DNA from: Aalborgiella sp043769295
GTDB lineage: Bacteria; Pseudomonadota; Gammaproteobacteria; Burkholderiales; Burkholderiaceae_C
Direction of reading: 5' to 3'
NCBI GenBank assembly: GCA_043769295.1
Contig: JAYVJL010000156.1
Location: 1 to 64,000, forward strand
Length of the DNA: 64,000 nucleotides
The translations under genes and the position numbers were made by a program. Of the stretch, positions 17,599-25,663 are shown one piece after another; the stretch's first letter is position 1, and each line of letters starts with the position of its first letter. The notes below the pieces were generated by a model. It searched no databases and was not told the DNA's origin. It was given only the letters and a program-made list of their open reading frames with translations.

Positions 17599-19296
17599 TC
17601 ACTTCTTATCGCGAAGTTCACGACGCAGTATTTTCCCAACCGGTGTCTTAGGCAGCTCGGTACGGAATTCGACCACTTTGGGCTGTTTGTAACCCGTTAA
17701 GTTGGTCTTGCAATAGGCGCGCACATCAGCTTCTGTCAATGATTCATTCTTTTTCACGATCACCAGTTTAACCGCTTCGCCTGATTTATCGTCGGCCACG
17801 CCCACGGCGGCGCACTCCATCACGCCGGCCAAACCTGAGACCACATCTTCAATTTCGTTGGGATACACATTGAAGCCACTGACCAAAATCATGTCTTTTT
17901 TGCGGTCCACAATTTTGAAGTAGCCACGCTCGTCCATGGTACCAATGTCACCCGACTTGAAATAACCGTCTGGTGTCATCACTTTTGCAGTTTCATCAGG
18001 ACGCTGCCAATAGCCAGCCATGACCTGTGGGCCTTTGATGGCGATCTCACCAGGCTGTCCCAGGGGGACATCCTGGCCATCGTCATCCAGCAATTTCATC
18101 CAGGTGCCAGGCAAAGGCACACCAATGCTACCTGTGAAGCTGGTAATGGTCACCGGATTGCAGCTCACGGAAGGCGAAGTTTCAGACAAACCGTAGCCCT
18201 CACAAATCGCACAGCCCGTTTTCTCCAACCACAACTTGGCCACTGCGCTTTGCACCGCCATGCCACCACCCACAGAGACTTTGAGATGAGACCAATCCAC
18301 CGTATTGAAATCCGGGTGATTGGCCAAGCCGTTGAACAAGGTGTTCACGGCGGGGAAGCTGTGGATCGTGTGCTTCGACAACTCCTTGAGCACTGCGGGC
18401 ATATCGCGCGGATTGGGGATCAAAATCAGTTTGCCCCCCGTACGCATCGACAGCATCATACCAACTGTGAAGGCAAAAATATGATACAGCGGCAGCGCAC
18501 AAACACTGGTGGGCTGCTCATTGGCTGGCACCCGGGCCATCACCGGGGCATTCCAAGCTTCCGATTGCAAGACATTGGCAATCACATTACTGTGCAACAA
18601 CACAGCACCTTTGCTGACGCCTGTGGTGCCGCCGGTGTACTGCAAGACAGCGACATCCGTTGCTTTGATGCTTGGCTTGCTCAACGTGCCCCGCGTCCCT
18701 TTGGCAACCGCATCGTTGAAACGCACGGCACCCGGCAAGGTGTACCCGGGTACCATCTTCTTGACATGCCGCACCACGTAATTGACCAGCGCACCTTTGA
18801 GCAAACCAAGCTGGTCACCCATGGCGCAAAGAACCACATGTTTGACCGGTGTTGCAGCGATGCATTGCTCCAGCGTACTGGCAAAGTTTTCGATGATGAC
18901 AATCGCTTTGGCACCGGAGTCTTTGAGTTGATGCTCCAACTCGCGCGGGGTGTACAGCGGATTCACGTTCACGACAACCAAACCCGCACGCAAAATAGCG
19001 GCTACCGCTATAGGGTACTGCGGCACGTTGGGCATCATGATGGCGACACGGTCACCCTGTTTGAGTCCCAAACTTTGCAGATACACCGCAAACGCTGCAC
19101 TCAAGCTGTCTGTCTGAGCATAGGTCACCTCTTTGCCCATGAAGCTGTAGGCCGTACTGCCAGCATGCTTTTTGAAGCTTTCTTCCATCAAGCCGACCAA
19201 CGAGCTGTATTGCGACTTATCAATATCAGCGGCCACACCTGCCGGATAGGCCGACAGCCAAGGGCGAGATGTAGAAATATCAGTCGAATCGCTCAT
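17599..19296 (-). CDS. fadD: long-chain fatty acid-CoA ligase
   Basis: ATP-dependent activation of fatty acids to acyl-CoA. 565 residues; AMP-binding motif YTGGTTGVSKGA near residue 218, GYGLSETSP near 370, SGDIGTMDERGYFKIVDRKKDMI and the C-terminal catalytic lysine in PKTPVGKILRREL. Length and sequence fit FadD. The ATG has GGAG at a suitable distance. Together with the acyl-CoA reductase and phasin in this window it is part of lipid metabolism, but it is not in an operon with them. Confidence 0.92.
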   Translation of the reverse strand: MSDSTDISTSRPWLSAYPAGVAADIDKSQYSSLVGLMEESFKKHAGSTAYSFMGKEVTYAQTDSLSAAFAVYLQSLGLKQGDRVAIMMPNVPQYPIAVAAILRAGLVVVNVNPLYTPRELEHQLKDSGAKAIVIIENFASTLEQCIAATPVKHVVLCAMGDQLGLLKGALVNYVVRHVKKMVPGYTLPGAVRFNDAVAKGTRGTLSKPSIKATDVAVLQYTGGTTGVSKGAVLLHSNVIANVLQSEAWNAPVMARVPANEQPTSVCALPLYHIFAFTVGMMLSMRTGGKLILIPNPRDMPAVLKELSKHTIHSFPAVNTLFNGLANHPDFNTVDWSHLKVSVGGGMAVQSAVAKLWLEKTGCAICEGYGLSETSPSVSCNPVTITSFTGSIGVPLPGTWMKLLDDDGQDVPLGQPGEIAIKGPQVMAGYWQRPDETAKVMTPDGYFKSGDIGTMDERGYFKIVDRKKDMILVSGFNVYPNEIEDVVSGLAGVMECAAVGVADDKSGEAVKLVIVKKNESLTEADVRAYCKTNLTGYKQPKVVEFRTELPKTPVGKILRRELRDKK

Positions 19297-19340
19297 GCAC
19301 TTGCTCCAAAAATGACAGCTTCTTAATCGAAAAATTTAGT

Positions 19341-19364
19341 TAGACGCTATATTTAATCGCCTGA
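19341..19364 (+). repeat. possible truncated palindromic element
   Basis: TTAGACGCTATATTTAATCG-CCTGA resembles the core TAGCCGGCGTATTTATTGCCTAA but lacks the hairpin half. It lies between pntB and fadD. Degenerate; could be chance. Confidence 0.3.
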
Positions 19365-19374
19365 TTCAATTGGC

Positions 19375-20799
19375 TTATTCAATCGCCTTGGCCATGTCTT
19401 CCACCACTTTTTTGGCATCGCCAAACACCATCATGGTTTTGTCCATGTAGAACAATTCGTTGTCCAAACCAGCATAACCAGCGGCCATACTGCGTTTGTT
19501 CACGATGATCGTCTTCGCTTTATAGGCCTCCAAAATAGGCATGCCGTAAATAGCGCTGCCTTTGACGTGTGCAGCAGGATTAACCACATCGTTAGCGCCC
19601 AAAATAATAGCCACATCAACTTGTCCAAACTCGCCATTGATGTCTTCCATCTCAAATACCTGGTCGTAAGGCACTTCGGCTTCAGCCAGCAAGACATTCA
19701 TGTGGCCAGGCATACGGCCCGCAACGGGGTGAATCGCGTATTTGACGTTGATGCCTTTTTCGGTCAATTTGGCGGCCAATTCTTTCACCGCGTGCTGTGC
19801 GCGCGCCACAGCCAAACCGTAGCCAGGAACAATCACCACGGTCTCAGCGTTGGACAGGACAAACGCAGCATCATCCGCACTGCCTGATTTCACAGGACGT
19901 TGCACCGCACCGCCAGCCACGGCTGTGACAGCCTCACCGCCAAAGCCACCCAAAATCACATTGAAAAATGAGCGATTCATGGCTTTGCACATGATGTAGC
20001 TCAAAATCGCACCGGATGAGCCAACCAGCGAACCCGCAATGATCAGCATCGCGTTGTTCAAGCTGAAGCCGATACCCGCCGCCGCCCAGCCAGAATAGCT
20101 GTTCAGCATGGACACCACCACCGGCATGTCTGCGCCACCAATCGGGATGATGATGAGCACGCCCATGACAAACGCCAGCGCGAGCATGAGGAAAAATGCT
20201 GTCCAGTTTTCAGTGAATGTGAAGACCAAGCCCAAGGCCAATGTGACCAAGCCCAGCACCAGATTAATCATGTGCTGACCAGAAAACTGCACTGGAGCAC
20301 CCTGGAACAAGCGGAATTTGTACTTGCCGCTGAGTTTGCCAAACGCAATCACCGAACCGCTGAATGTCAATGCACCAATGGCGGCCCCCAGGAACAACTC
20401 AAGCCGGTTACCTGCCGGTATCGCCATGCCTTTAGCCACAATGCCGAACGCATACGGCTCGGCGACTGCCGCGACGGCAATAAACACGGCCGCCAAACCA
20501 ATCATGCTGTGCATGAACGCGACCAGTTCGGGCATTTTGGTCATCTCGACCTTGTTGGCCATGTACGCCCCCAAACTGCCGCCCAAAACCAATGCGATCA
20601 ACAAATTGACCATGCCAGCCATGTTGCCGCTGGAGAGTTTGTAGATCAAGGCAGCCGTCGTGACAGCGGCTATCGCCATACCGATCATGCCAAACAAATT
20701 ACCACGAATCGACGTGGTCGGATGGCTCAAACCTTTGAGCGCCTGGATAAAGCAAATCGAAGCTATCAAATACAAAAGGGTGACTAGGCTCATGCTCAT
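19375..20799 (-). CDS. pntB: NAD(P) transhydrogenase subunit beta
   Basis: Membrane and NADP(H)-binding subunit of the proton-translocating transhydrogenase, which uses the proton gradient to drive NADPH formation. 474 residues; about nine hydrophobic segments fill residues 1-265, and the C-terminal domain III has the dinucleotide motif VPGYGLAVARAQ near 318-330 plus GANDVVNPAA near 395. Its start overlaps the pntAB stop (ATGA). Last gene of pntAA-pntAB-pntB. Confidence 0.96.
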   Translation of the reverse strand: MSMSLVTLLYLIASICFIQALKGLSHPTTSIRGNLFGMIGMAIAAVTTAALIYKLSSGNMAGMVNLLIALVLGGSLGAYMANKVEMTKMPELVAFMHSMIGLAAVFIAVAAVAEPYAFGIVAKGMAIPAGNRLELFLGAAIGALTFSGSVIAFGKLSGKYKFRLFQGAPVQFSGQHMINLVLGLVTLALGLVFTFTENWTAFFLMLALAFVMGVLIIIPIGGADMPVVVSMLNSYSGWAAAGIGFSLNNAMLIIAGSLVGSSGAILSYIMCKAMNRSFFNVILGGFGGEAVTAVAGGAVQRPVKSGSADDAAFVLSNAETVVIVPGYGLAVARAQHAVKELAAKLTEKGINVKYAIHPVAGRMPGHMNVLLAEAEVPYDQVFEMEDINGEFGQVDVAIILGANDVVNPAAHVKGSAIYGMPILEAYKAKTIIVNKRSMAAGYAGLDNELFYMDKTMMVFGDAKKVVEDMAKAIE

Positions 20800-21125
20800 T
20801 TTGAAGCCCCTTCGGTCGATGCAACAGCGACTTTTTTCTCTTTCTTCTTGAACATCTCAAGCATGCGCCGCGTGACCAAAAAGCCACCGAACACATTGAC
20901 TGCCGCCAACGCCACGGCCAAAAACCCCATGGTTTGACCCAGCTTGGTTTCTGTCAACGCAGCCGCCAGCATGGCACCGACGATAACAATGGCTGAAATC
21001 GCATTGGTTACGGCCATCAATGGCGTATGCAAAGCGGGTGTCACCGTCCACACCACGTGGTAACCCACGTAGATGGCCAAGACGAAAATAATTAAGTTGA
21101 GAATGGTGGGGGAAACGATATCCAT
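20796..21125 (-). CDS. pntAB: NAD(P) transhydrogenase subunit alpha, membrane part
   Basis: 109-residue membrane protein with three hydrophobic segments (about 9-28, 38-58 and 65-86). It corresponds to the C-terminal membrane part of the single PntA chain of E. coli, made here as a separate polypeptide. TPALHTPLMAVTNAISAIVIVGA is the conserved family segment. The three-subunit arrangement is common outside enterobacteria. It lies 36 bases after pntAA and overlaps pntB. Confidence 0.93.
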   Translation of the reverse strand: MDIVSPTILNLIIFVLAIYVGYHVVWTVTPALHTPLMAVTNAISAIVIVGAMLAAALTETKLGQTMGFLAVALAAVNVFGGFLVTRRMLEMFKKKEKKVAVASTEGASK

Positions 21126-21161
21126 GATTGTTCCTAGTATTTATTATTGTGTGCTTTGTAT

Positions 21162-22289
21162 TTACTTGCGCTTGAGTTCGCCGCCTTGCGCCATCAGGCA
21201 AGCGGCCACAATGTCGTCTTCCATATCAACATGTAAGGTGCCTTCTTTGTTGATGATGAGCTTCAAAAAGTCGAACACGTTACGGGCATACAGCGCGGAG
21301 GCATCTGCTGCGACCAGGGCGGGCAGGTTGGTATCGCCCACGATGGTGACACCGTGCTTGACAACTGTTTTATCGGCTTCTGAAATGGAGCAATTGCCGC
21401 CACCATTGGGACCTTTACCAGCGGCAATGTCGATGATGACCGAACCCGGTTTCATGGACTTGACCATGTCTTCTGTGATCAAGGTGGGGGCCGGACGACC
21501 TGGAATCAGCGCGGTGGAAATCACCACGTCGGCCAGTGCCACGCGCTTGGCCACTTCAACCGCTTGACGCGCCAACCAGCTGGGCGGCATCGGCTTGGCG
21601 TAGCCACCCACGCCAGCGGCCGCTTCTTTTTCTTCATCGGTGTCGTAGGACACGTCAATGAATTTACCGCCCAAAGATTCGATTTGCTCTTTCACGCTGG
21701 GGCGCACGTCTGAGGCTTCAATCACGGCACCCAGGCGCTTGGCAGTCGCAATCGCCTGCAAACCAGCCACACCCACACCCAAAATCACCACGCGAGCAGC
21801 TTTCACTGTGCCAGCAGCAGTCATCAACATGGGGAAAAAGCGCTGGTATTTGTCGGCCGCCATCATCACGGCCTTGTAACCGGCAATGTTGGCTTGGCTG
21901 GACAACACGTCCATGCTTTGCGCGCGGGTGGTGCGAGGCGCGGCTTCCAGGGCAAAACCTGTCAGTCCTGCACCGGCCAAACGCTGCAGACCATCGGCTT
22001 CAAACGGATTCAACATGCCGACCAGAGCCGCGCCAGATTTCATCAACTTGGTTTCTGTATCGGTGATATTGCGTACTTTGAGCACCAAATCACAGGCGAA
22101 TGCGCCAGCAACATCCGTGATTTCGGCACCAGCGGCCACAAAAGCTTCATCGGTGACACTGGCAGCAACACCAGCACCCGACTGGACGCGCAGGGTATGA
22201 CCTTGGGCTTTGAGTTTTTTAACCGTCTCGGGGGTGACAGCGACGCGGGTTTCGCCTGCCAAAGTTTCGGCGGGTATGCCAATCAGCAT
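21162..22289 (-). CDS. pntAA: NAD(P) transhydrogenase subunit alpha, NAD-binding part
   Basis: 375-residue soluble NAD(H)-binding domain I. Related to alanine dehydrogenase: starts MLIGIPAETLAGETRVAVTPETV, with the Rossmann motif LGVGVAGLQAIATAKRLGA near residue 170. It stops before the membrane segment, which is encoded by pntAB. A perfect AAGGAG precedes the ATG. First gene of the pnt operon; the 263-base region upstream carries a palindromic element. Confidence 0.95.
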   Translation of the reverse strand: MLIGIPAETLAGETRVAVTPETVKKLKAQGHTLRVQSGAGVAASVTDEAFVAAGAEITDVAGAFACDLVLKVRNITDTETKLMKSGAALVGMLNPFEADGLQRLAGAGLTGFALEAAPRTTRAQSMDVLSSQANIAGYKAVMMAADKYQRFFPMLMTAAGTVKAARVVILGVGVAGLQAIATAKRLGAVIEASDVRPSVKEQIESLGGKFIDVSYDTDEEKEAAAGVGGYAKPMPPSWLARQAVEVAKRVALADVVISTALIPGRPAPTLITEDMVKSMKPGSVIIDIAAGKGPNGGGNCSISEADKTVVKHGVTIVGDTNLPALVAADASALYARNVFDFLKLIINKEGTLHVDMEDDIVAACLMAQGGELKRK

Positions 22290-22452
22290 GAATGGTCTCC
22301 TTGATTATTTTAATGGTTGTGCATAGGGCTTTCCTGCAGCGACACGCCAGCGCGCCTTGCAGCAAAGTATCTGACCTGTAGCTTACATCAAAATACCACT
22401 CGTTCGGCTCGGGATAAACGCGCACTATGCCCAGTAGAGGTGACACCCTAAA

Positions 22453-22496
22453 TGCTACTATAAATATAGCAAATAACCTTTATATAACGCCGGGTA
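22453..22496 (-). repeat. dispersed palindromic element, copy 4 (intergenic)
   Basis: Plus strand reads TGCTACTATAAATATAGCA, then AACGCCGGG, a diverged reverse-orientation copy, between pntAA and the Bug receptor gene. The rest of 22290-22552 contains a small GAATGT-N7-ACATTC dyad at 22517-22535, which may weakly terminate the receptor gene, and otherwise nothing I can name. Confidence 0.65.
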
Positions 22497-22552
22497 AACA
22501 CGTGATTCATTAAAATGAATGTATTTTTAACATTCGAATCTGTCAGAAACAT

Positions 22553-23563
22553 TCAGTCTGCCTTGATCTGTGCGCGCTGAACAATATCTTTCCAGATTTT
22601 TTGTTCCCCCGCAATGAATTTGGCAAAATCAGCCGAAGATCCGCCCCCGCTGACCGCGTTGTCGTTGGCAAAACGTTCGGTGATGGCGCTCGATTTCATC
22701 GCTTTTAAGCATTCTTCCTGGATGCGTTTGACAATATCCGCCGGCGTGCCTGCAGGTGCCAACAAGCCATACCATTGCGAGGTTTCGAAGTTTTTATAGC
22801 CCATTTCGGCTACGGTTGGCACGTCAGGCAGATGAGAGACCCGTTTCTGCGTCCCGACGGCAATCGCCCGCAGCTTGCCGCTTTTAATATGCGCGCTCAA
22901 GGCCGGCAAACCCGCTGATGAAGCCTGCGTGCGCCCCGTCAGCAAATCAGTCAACTGCGGCCCCGTGCCCCGGTATGGGATATGGGTGATGAACATACCC
23001 GTCACCAGCTTGAGGTATTCCATCGCTAGGTGCCCCGCGCTGGCGTTGCCCGCCGAGCCATAGTTCAGCTTACCCGGATTGGCTTTGACGTACGCCACAA
23101 ATTCCTTGAAATCCTTGGCGGGTACATCCGCATGGATCACGAACACATTGGGCACTTTGGCCAGCAAAGTCACCGGCATGAAGTCTTTGTTGACGTCATA
23201 AGGCTGATTTTTCAGCATATACGGGTTCACCGCCAGCGTCCCCACATGACCCAAAATCAGTGTATGACCATCAGGAGTCGACTTGGCCACATCCTGCATC
23301 GCCACCACGCCGGCGCCGCCGGGCTTGTTTTCAACGAACACGCTTTGTCCGAGCTGTTTGGTCAGCTCCACAGCCACCGAACGGGCGACAATCTCCGAGG
23401 TGCCACCCGGCGCAAAGGGGACCACCAGCCGAATCGGCTTAGAGGGCCAGCTCGACGGTGTAATCTGGGCAAATGCTGACGGCACGGCGATGCCAGCGGC
23501 CATACTGGTGGAAAATACAGCAGCCGCCTGCAAAAGCTCGCGGCGGGAGGGAGATGTGTTCAT
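22553..23563 (-). CDS. tripartite tricarboxylate transporter substrate-binding protein (Bug family)
   Basis: Periplasmic solute receptor of the TctC/Bug family, which bind carboxylates. 336 residues; the N-terminus has a twin-arginine-like SRRELLQ followed by a hydrophobic stretch ending AFAQ, so export through Tat is possible. Mature domain begins WPSKPIRLVVPFAPGGTSEIVARS, a strong family signature, with GHVGTLAVNP and NYGSAGNASAGHLA further on. No TctA/TctB membrane partners are adjacent, so it is an orphan receptor, next to tcuAB on the same strand; a tricarballylate- or citrate-like ligand is an inference from that context. Confidence 0.88.
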   Translation of the reverse strand: MNTSPSRRELLQAAAVFSTSMAAGIAVPSAFAQITPSSWPSKPIRLVVPFAPGGTSEIVARSVAVELTKQLGQSVFVENKPGGAGVVAMQDVAKSTPDGHTLILGHVGTLAVNPYMLKNQPYDVNKDFMPVTLLAKVPNVFVIHADVPAKDFKEFVAYVKANPGKLNYGSAGNASAGHLAMEYLKLVTGMFITHIPYRGTGPQLTDLLTGRTQASSAGLPALSAHIKSGKLRAIAVGTQKRVSHLPDVPTVAEMGYKNFETSQWYGLLAPAGTPADIVKRIQEECLKAMKSSAITERFANDNAVSGGGSSADFAKFIAGEQKIWKDIVQRAQIKAD

Positions 23564-23605
23564 GGTGTGTCTCTGGTGGTGTTGCTGAAGGTTAGCGTTG
23601 AAACA

Positions 23606-24361
23606 TCAGAACTGGTATCGGCGCAAACCCCCATCGACCGCAATAACCGTGCCGGTGATGTAGCTGGCCAAAGGCGAAGACAGGAAGCACACCAGGTTGG
23701 CCAGTTCCTCGGGCTCACCGTAGCGACCCACCGGAATTTCGTTGTCCGACTGCCATTGGCGGTATTCCGGCGTGTAATTGCGCAAAATCTGCTCTGACAA
23801 AATGCGCCCTGGTGGTACGCAGTTGACAGTGATGCCATCCTTACCCACCATGCGCGACAAGCCTTTCGCCCAGCTGTGGATACCGGCTTTGGCGCAAAAC
23901 GCACCGTTCACGTGCTCGGGCTCGCTTTTGCCGGTGATGTTGATGATGCGACCCCATTTGTTGGCGATCATTTGGTCAATCAGCGCATCGGTCACCTGGC
24001 GTGGTCGGTGAAAATTGAGCGTGATCGCCTCTTGCCAGCGGTCTTCAGAGACATGCAACTCATTAAAACTGCGCGAGCCACCGGCGTTGTTGATCAAAAT
24101 ATCCACCTGCCCCAAGCCTTTGATGGCGGCAGCGGCAAGGGTTTGGGCGGCGTCTTCGGCGTATAAATCCGACGCAATCACCACGGGGCGCTTGCCTCCA
24201 TTGTTGACGATGTCGTCTGCCACCTCGTTCAGCAGGGCGACGCGGCGCGCCGAAATCGCCAGCTGTACGCCCTCTTTGGCCAGTGCAAAGGCGATGCTTT
24301 TGCCAATGCCGGTGCTGGCACCGGTGACCAACGCGGTTTTGTTGCTGAGCTGCAAGTCCAT
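23606..24361 (-). CDS. SDR family protein lacking the usual catalytic Ser-Tyr
   Basis: 251 residues with a typical SDR nucleotide site TGASTGIG (14-21) and NNAGG near 90. The place where classical SDRs have NSS...YxxxK instead reads NITGKSEPEHVNGAFCAK: the lysine is present, but the position of the catalytic Tyr is Ala and no serine occupies the usual spot. The C-terminal GITVNCVPPGR and GTVIAVDGG are normal. It may be an SDR branch with altered chemistry or a non-catalytic protein. It lies between the tcuB-like gene and the Bug receptor on the same strand, so a role with the tricarballylate cluster is plausible. Confidence 0.8.
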   Translation of the reverse strand: MDLQLSNKTALVTGASTGIGKSIAFALAKEGVQLAISARRVALLNEVADDIVNNGGKRPVVIASDLYAEDAAQTLAAAAIKGLGQVDILINNAGGSRSFNELHVSEDRWQEAITLNFHRPRQVTDALIDQMIANKWGRIINITGKSEPEHVNGAFCAKAGIHSWAKGLSRMVGKDGITVNCVPPGRILSEQILRNYTPEYRQWQSDNEIPVGRYGEPEELANLVCFLSSPLASYITGTVIAVDGGLRRYQF

Positions 24362-24383
24362 AATTCTCCTCTTTATTGATGAA

Positions 24384-24430
24384 ATTTACTATGAAATTAA
24401 TAGCATTCTAGGCAATGAATAAACCGTCTA
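24384..24430 (-). repeat. dispersed palindromic element, copy 5 (intergenic)
   Basis: Diverged reverse-orientation copy: TTTACTATGAAATTAATAGCA hairpin half, then AGGCAATGAATAAACCGTCTA. It separates the SDR gene from tcuB. Confidence 0.65.
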
Positions 24431-24475
24431 ATGACCTATTTGATGCCTAAATTTATGCGGATGCCGTTTTTTTGC

Positions 24476-25663
24476 TTAATCTGACCCCAATTGCAGTCGG
24501 CTGGGCTGCCGTTTCTCTATCGCCCACTTCAAGAGCGCTGCAGAGCGGAAAATGCCGTGCGCAAACTTGCCATACGGCAGGGTGACAAACAGCGCCATCA
24601 CGACGCCCAGATGCACCGCCAGCAACAGCGCCATGGCTGCGCTATCGCGCCAGGTCAGCAGCGCCAAACCGGTTCCACTGGTCAACAGCAGCAAGGCAAT
24701 GAAGCCTCTGTCCATCGACTTTTGGCTCGCATCCCCCGTGTTCGGGTCGCGCCGCAGGTTCAGCCACAGCAGCCCGGCGGGGCCGATCAGCAAGCCGATG
24801 CCGCCTACCGTGCCCAGCAAAACGGGCAAGCTGGTCAGCGCGTAGGGTGCTTGCCACTTGAAAAGATAGTGGTACACCGTGGCCACACTGGTGGCGGCAA
24901 AACAGAGCATAAAACCGTAAAAAGTGGCGTGGTGAAAGCGTTTGCGCCACAACGTCCAGGCGTCGTCCTCGTTGTTGCAGCCTTCGCCATGACCACCGCC
25001 CAGGTATTTGAGGCGCAGCACGTCTGTTGTCGCCTCTGTTGCCGCTTCCGAGGTGACTTGTCCCGTTGCATCGTGCGTCGTGACGTTTTTCCAAAACTGC
25101 CACACGCCGATGCTCAACGCCAGCACTACAAAGCTGAAAATCGGCAGGAACATCGTCACCAGCAGGTTGTGGGGGAAGATGGCGTAGAAGTTACCTGCCA
25201 GCGGTATATTGAAAAGTGATCCTTGCATCATCACCGCCAACACCAAAAACAGCGCCAAACCGCCTGCCAGCGCCAAAGCCACCGTCAAGCCATTGCGTTT
25301 GTACAAAGCGCCCAGCGCACTCGGCCAAGCGTAGTCGGCATAGGTTTGACCGCGCACCTGCGCCATGCTTCGCGGCACATTGACGGCAAACTCGTGCGGC
25401 GGCGCGTACTGGCAGGCGTGGTAGCAGGCGCCGCAGTTGTGGCACAAATTGGCGAGGTAATGAATGTCGGCCTTGCCAAACGCCAGCCGCCGCGTCATGG
25501 CGGGGAACACCGCGCAAAAGCCCTCGCAGTAGCGGCAAGCGTTGCAAATTTGCAGTTGGCGGGCGACTTCTTGCTCGTTTGCCGTCAACGGTAGCGCCGA
25601 AAATGCGAGCTCACCTCTGGCCAAGGCTGCAGCTTCCTTTGTGAGTGCTTCAAGTTGCTGCAT
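24476..25663 (-). CDS. tcuB: TcuB-like 4Fe-4S membrane electron-transfer protein
   Basis: In Salmonella TcuB passes electrons from the tricarballylate dehydrogenase TcuA to the quinone pool. 395 residues: two ferredoxin-type clusters near the N-terminus, C40-x2-C43-x2-C46-x3-C50 and C74-x2-C77-x2-C80-x3-C84, followed by about six hydrophobic segments from residue 130 on with several histidines suitable for heme. The second part matches the TcuB/CitB plan. The start lies inside the end of tcuA (14-base overlap) with AAGAGG upstream, so the two are coupled. Confidence 0.9.
   Translation of the reverse strand: MQQLEALTKEAAALARGELAFSALPLTANEQEVARQLQICNACRYCEGFCAVFPAMTRRLAFGKADIHYLANLCHNCGACYHACQYAPPHEFAVNVPRSMAQVRGQTYADYAWPSALGALYKRNGLTVALALAGGLALFLVLAVMMQGSLFNIPLAGNFYAIFPHNLLVTMFLPIFSFVVLALSIGVWQFWKNVTTHDATGQVTSEAATEATTDVLRLKYLGGGHGEGCNNEDDAWTLWRKRFHHATFYGFMLCFAATSVATVYHYLFKWQAPYALTSLPVLLGTVGGIGLLIGPAGLLWLNLRRDPNTGDASQKSMDRGFIALLLLTSGTGLALLTWRDSAAMALLLAVHLGVVMALFVTLPYGKFAHGIFRSAALLKWAIEKRQPSRLQLGSD

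Noticed and set aside
18250..19326. Plus-strand open frame of 358 codons opposite fadD
   Set aside because: Codon-mirrored shadow; translated sequence is rich in His, Arg and Gln with no motif, and fadD is certain.
22738..22760. GCCGGCGTGCCTGC inside the Bug receptor gene as a further element copy
   Set aside because: Only the GC-rich core is shared; the flanks and hairpin are missing and the codons encode a normal conserved stretch (GTPADIV).
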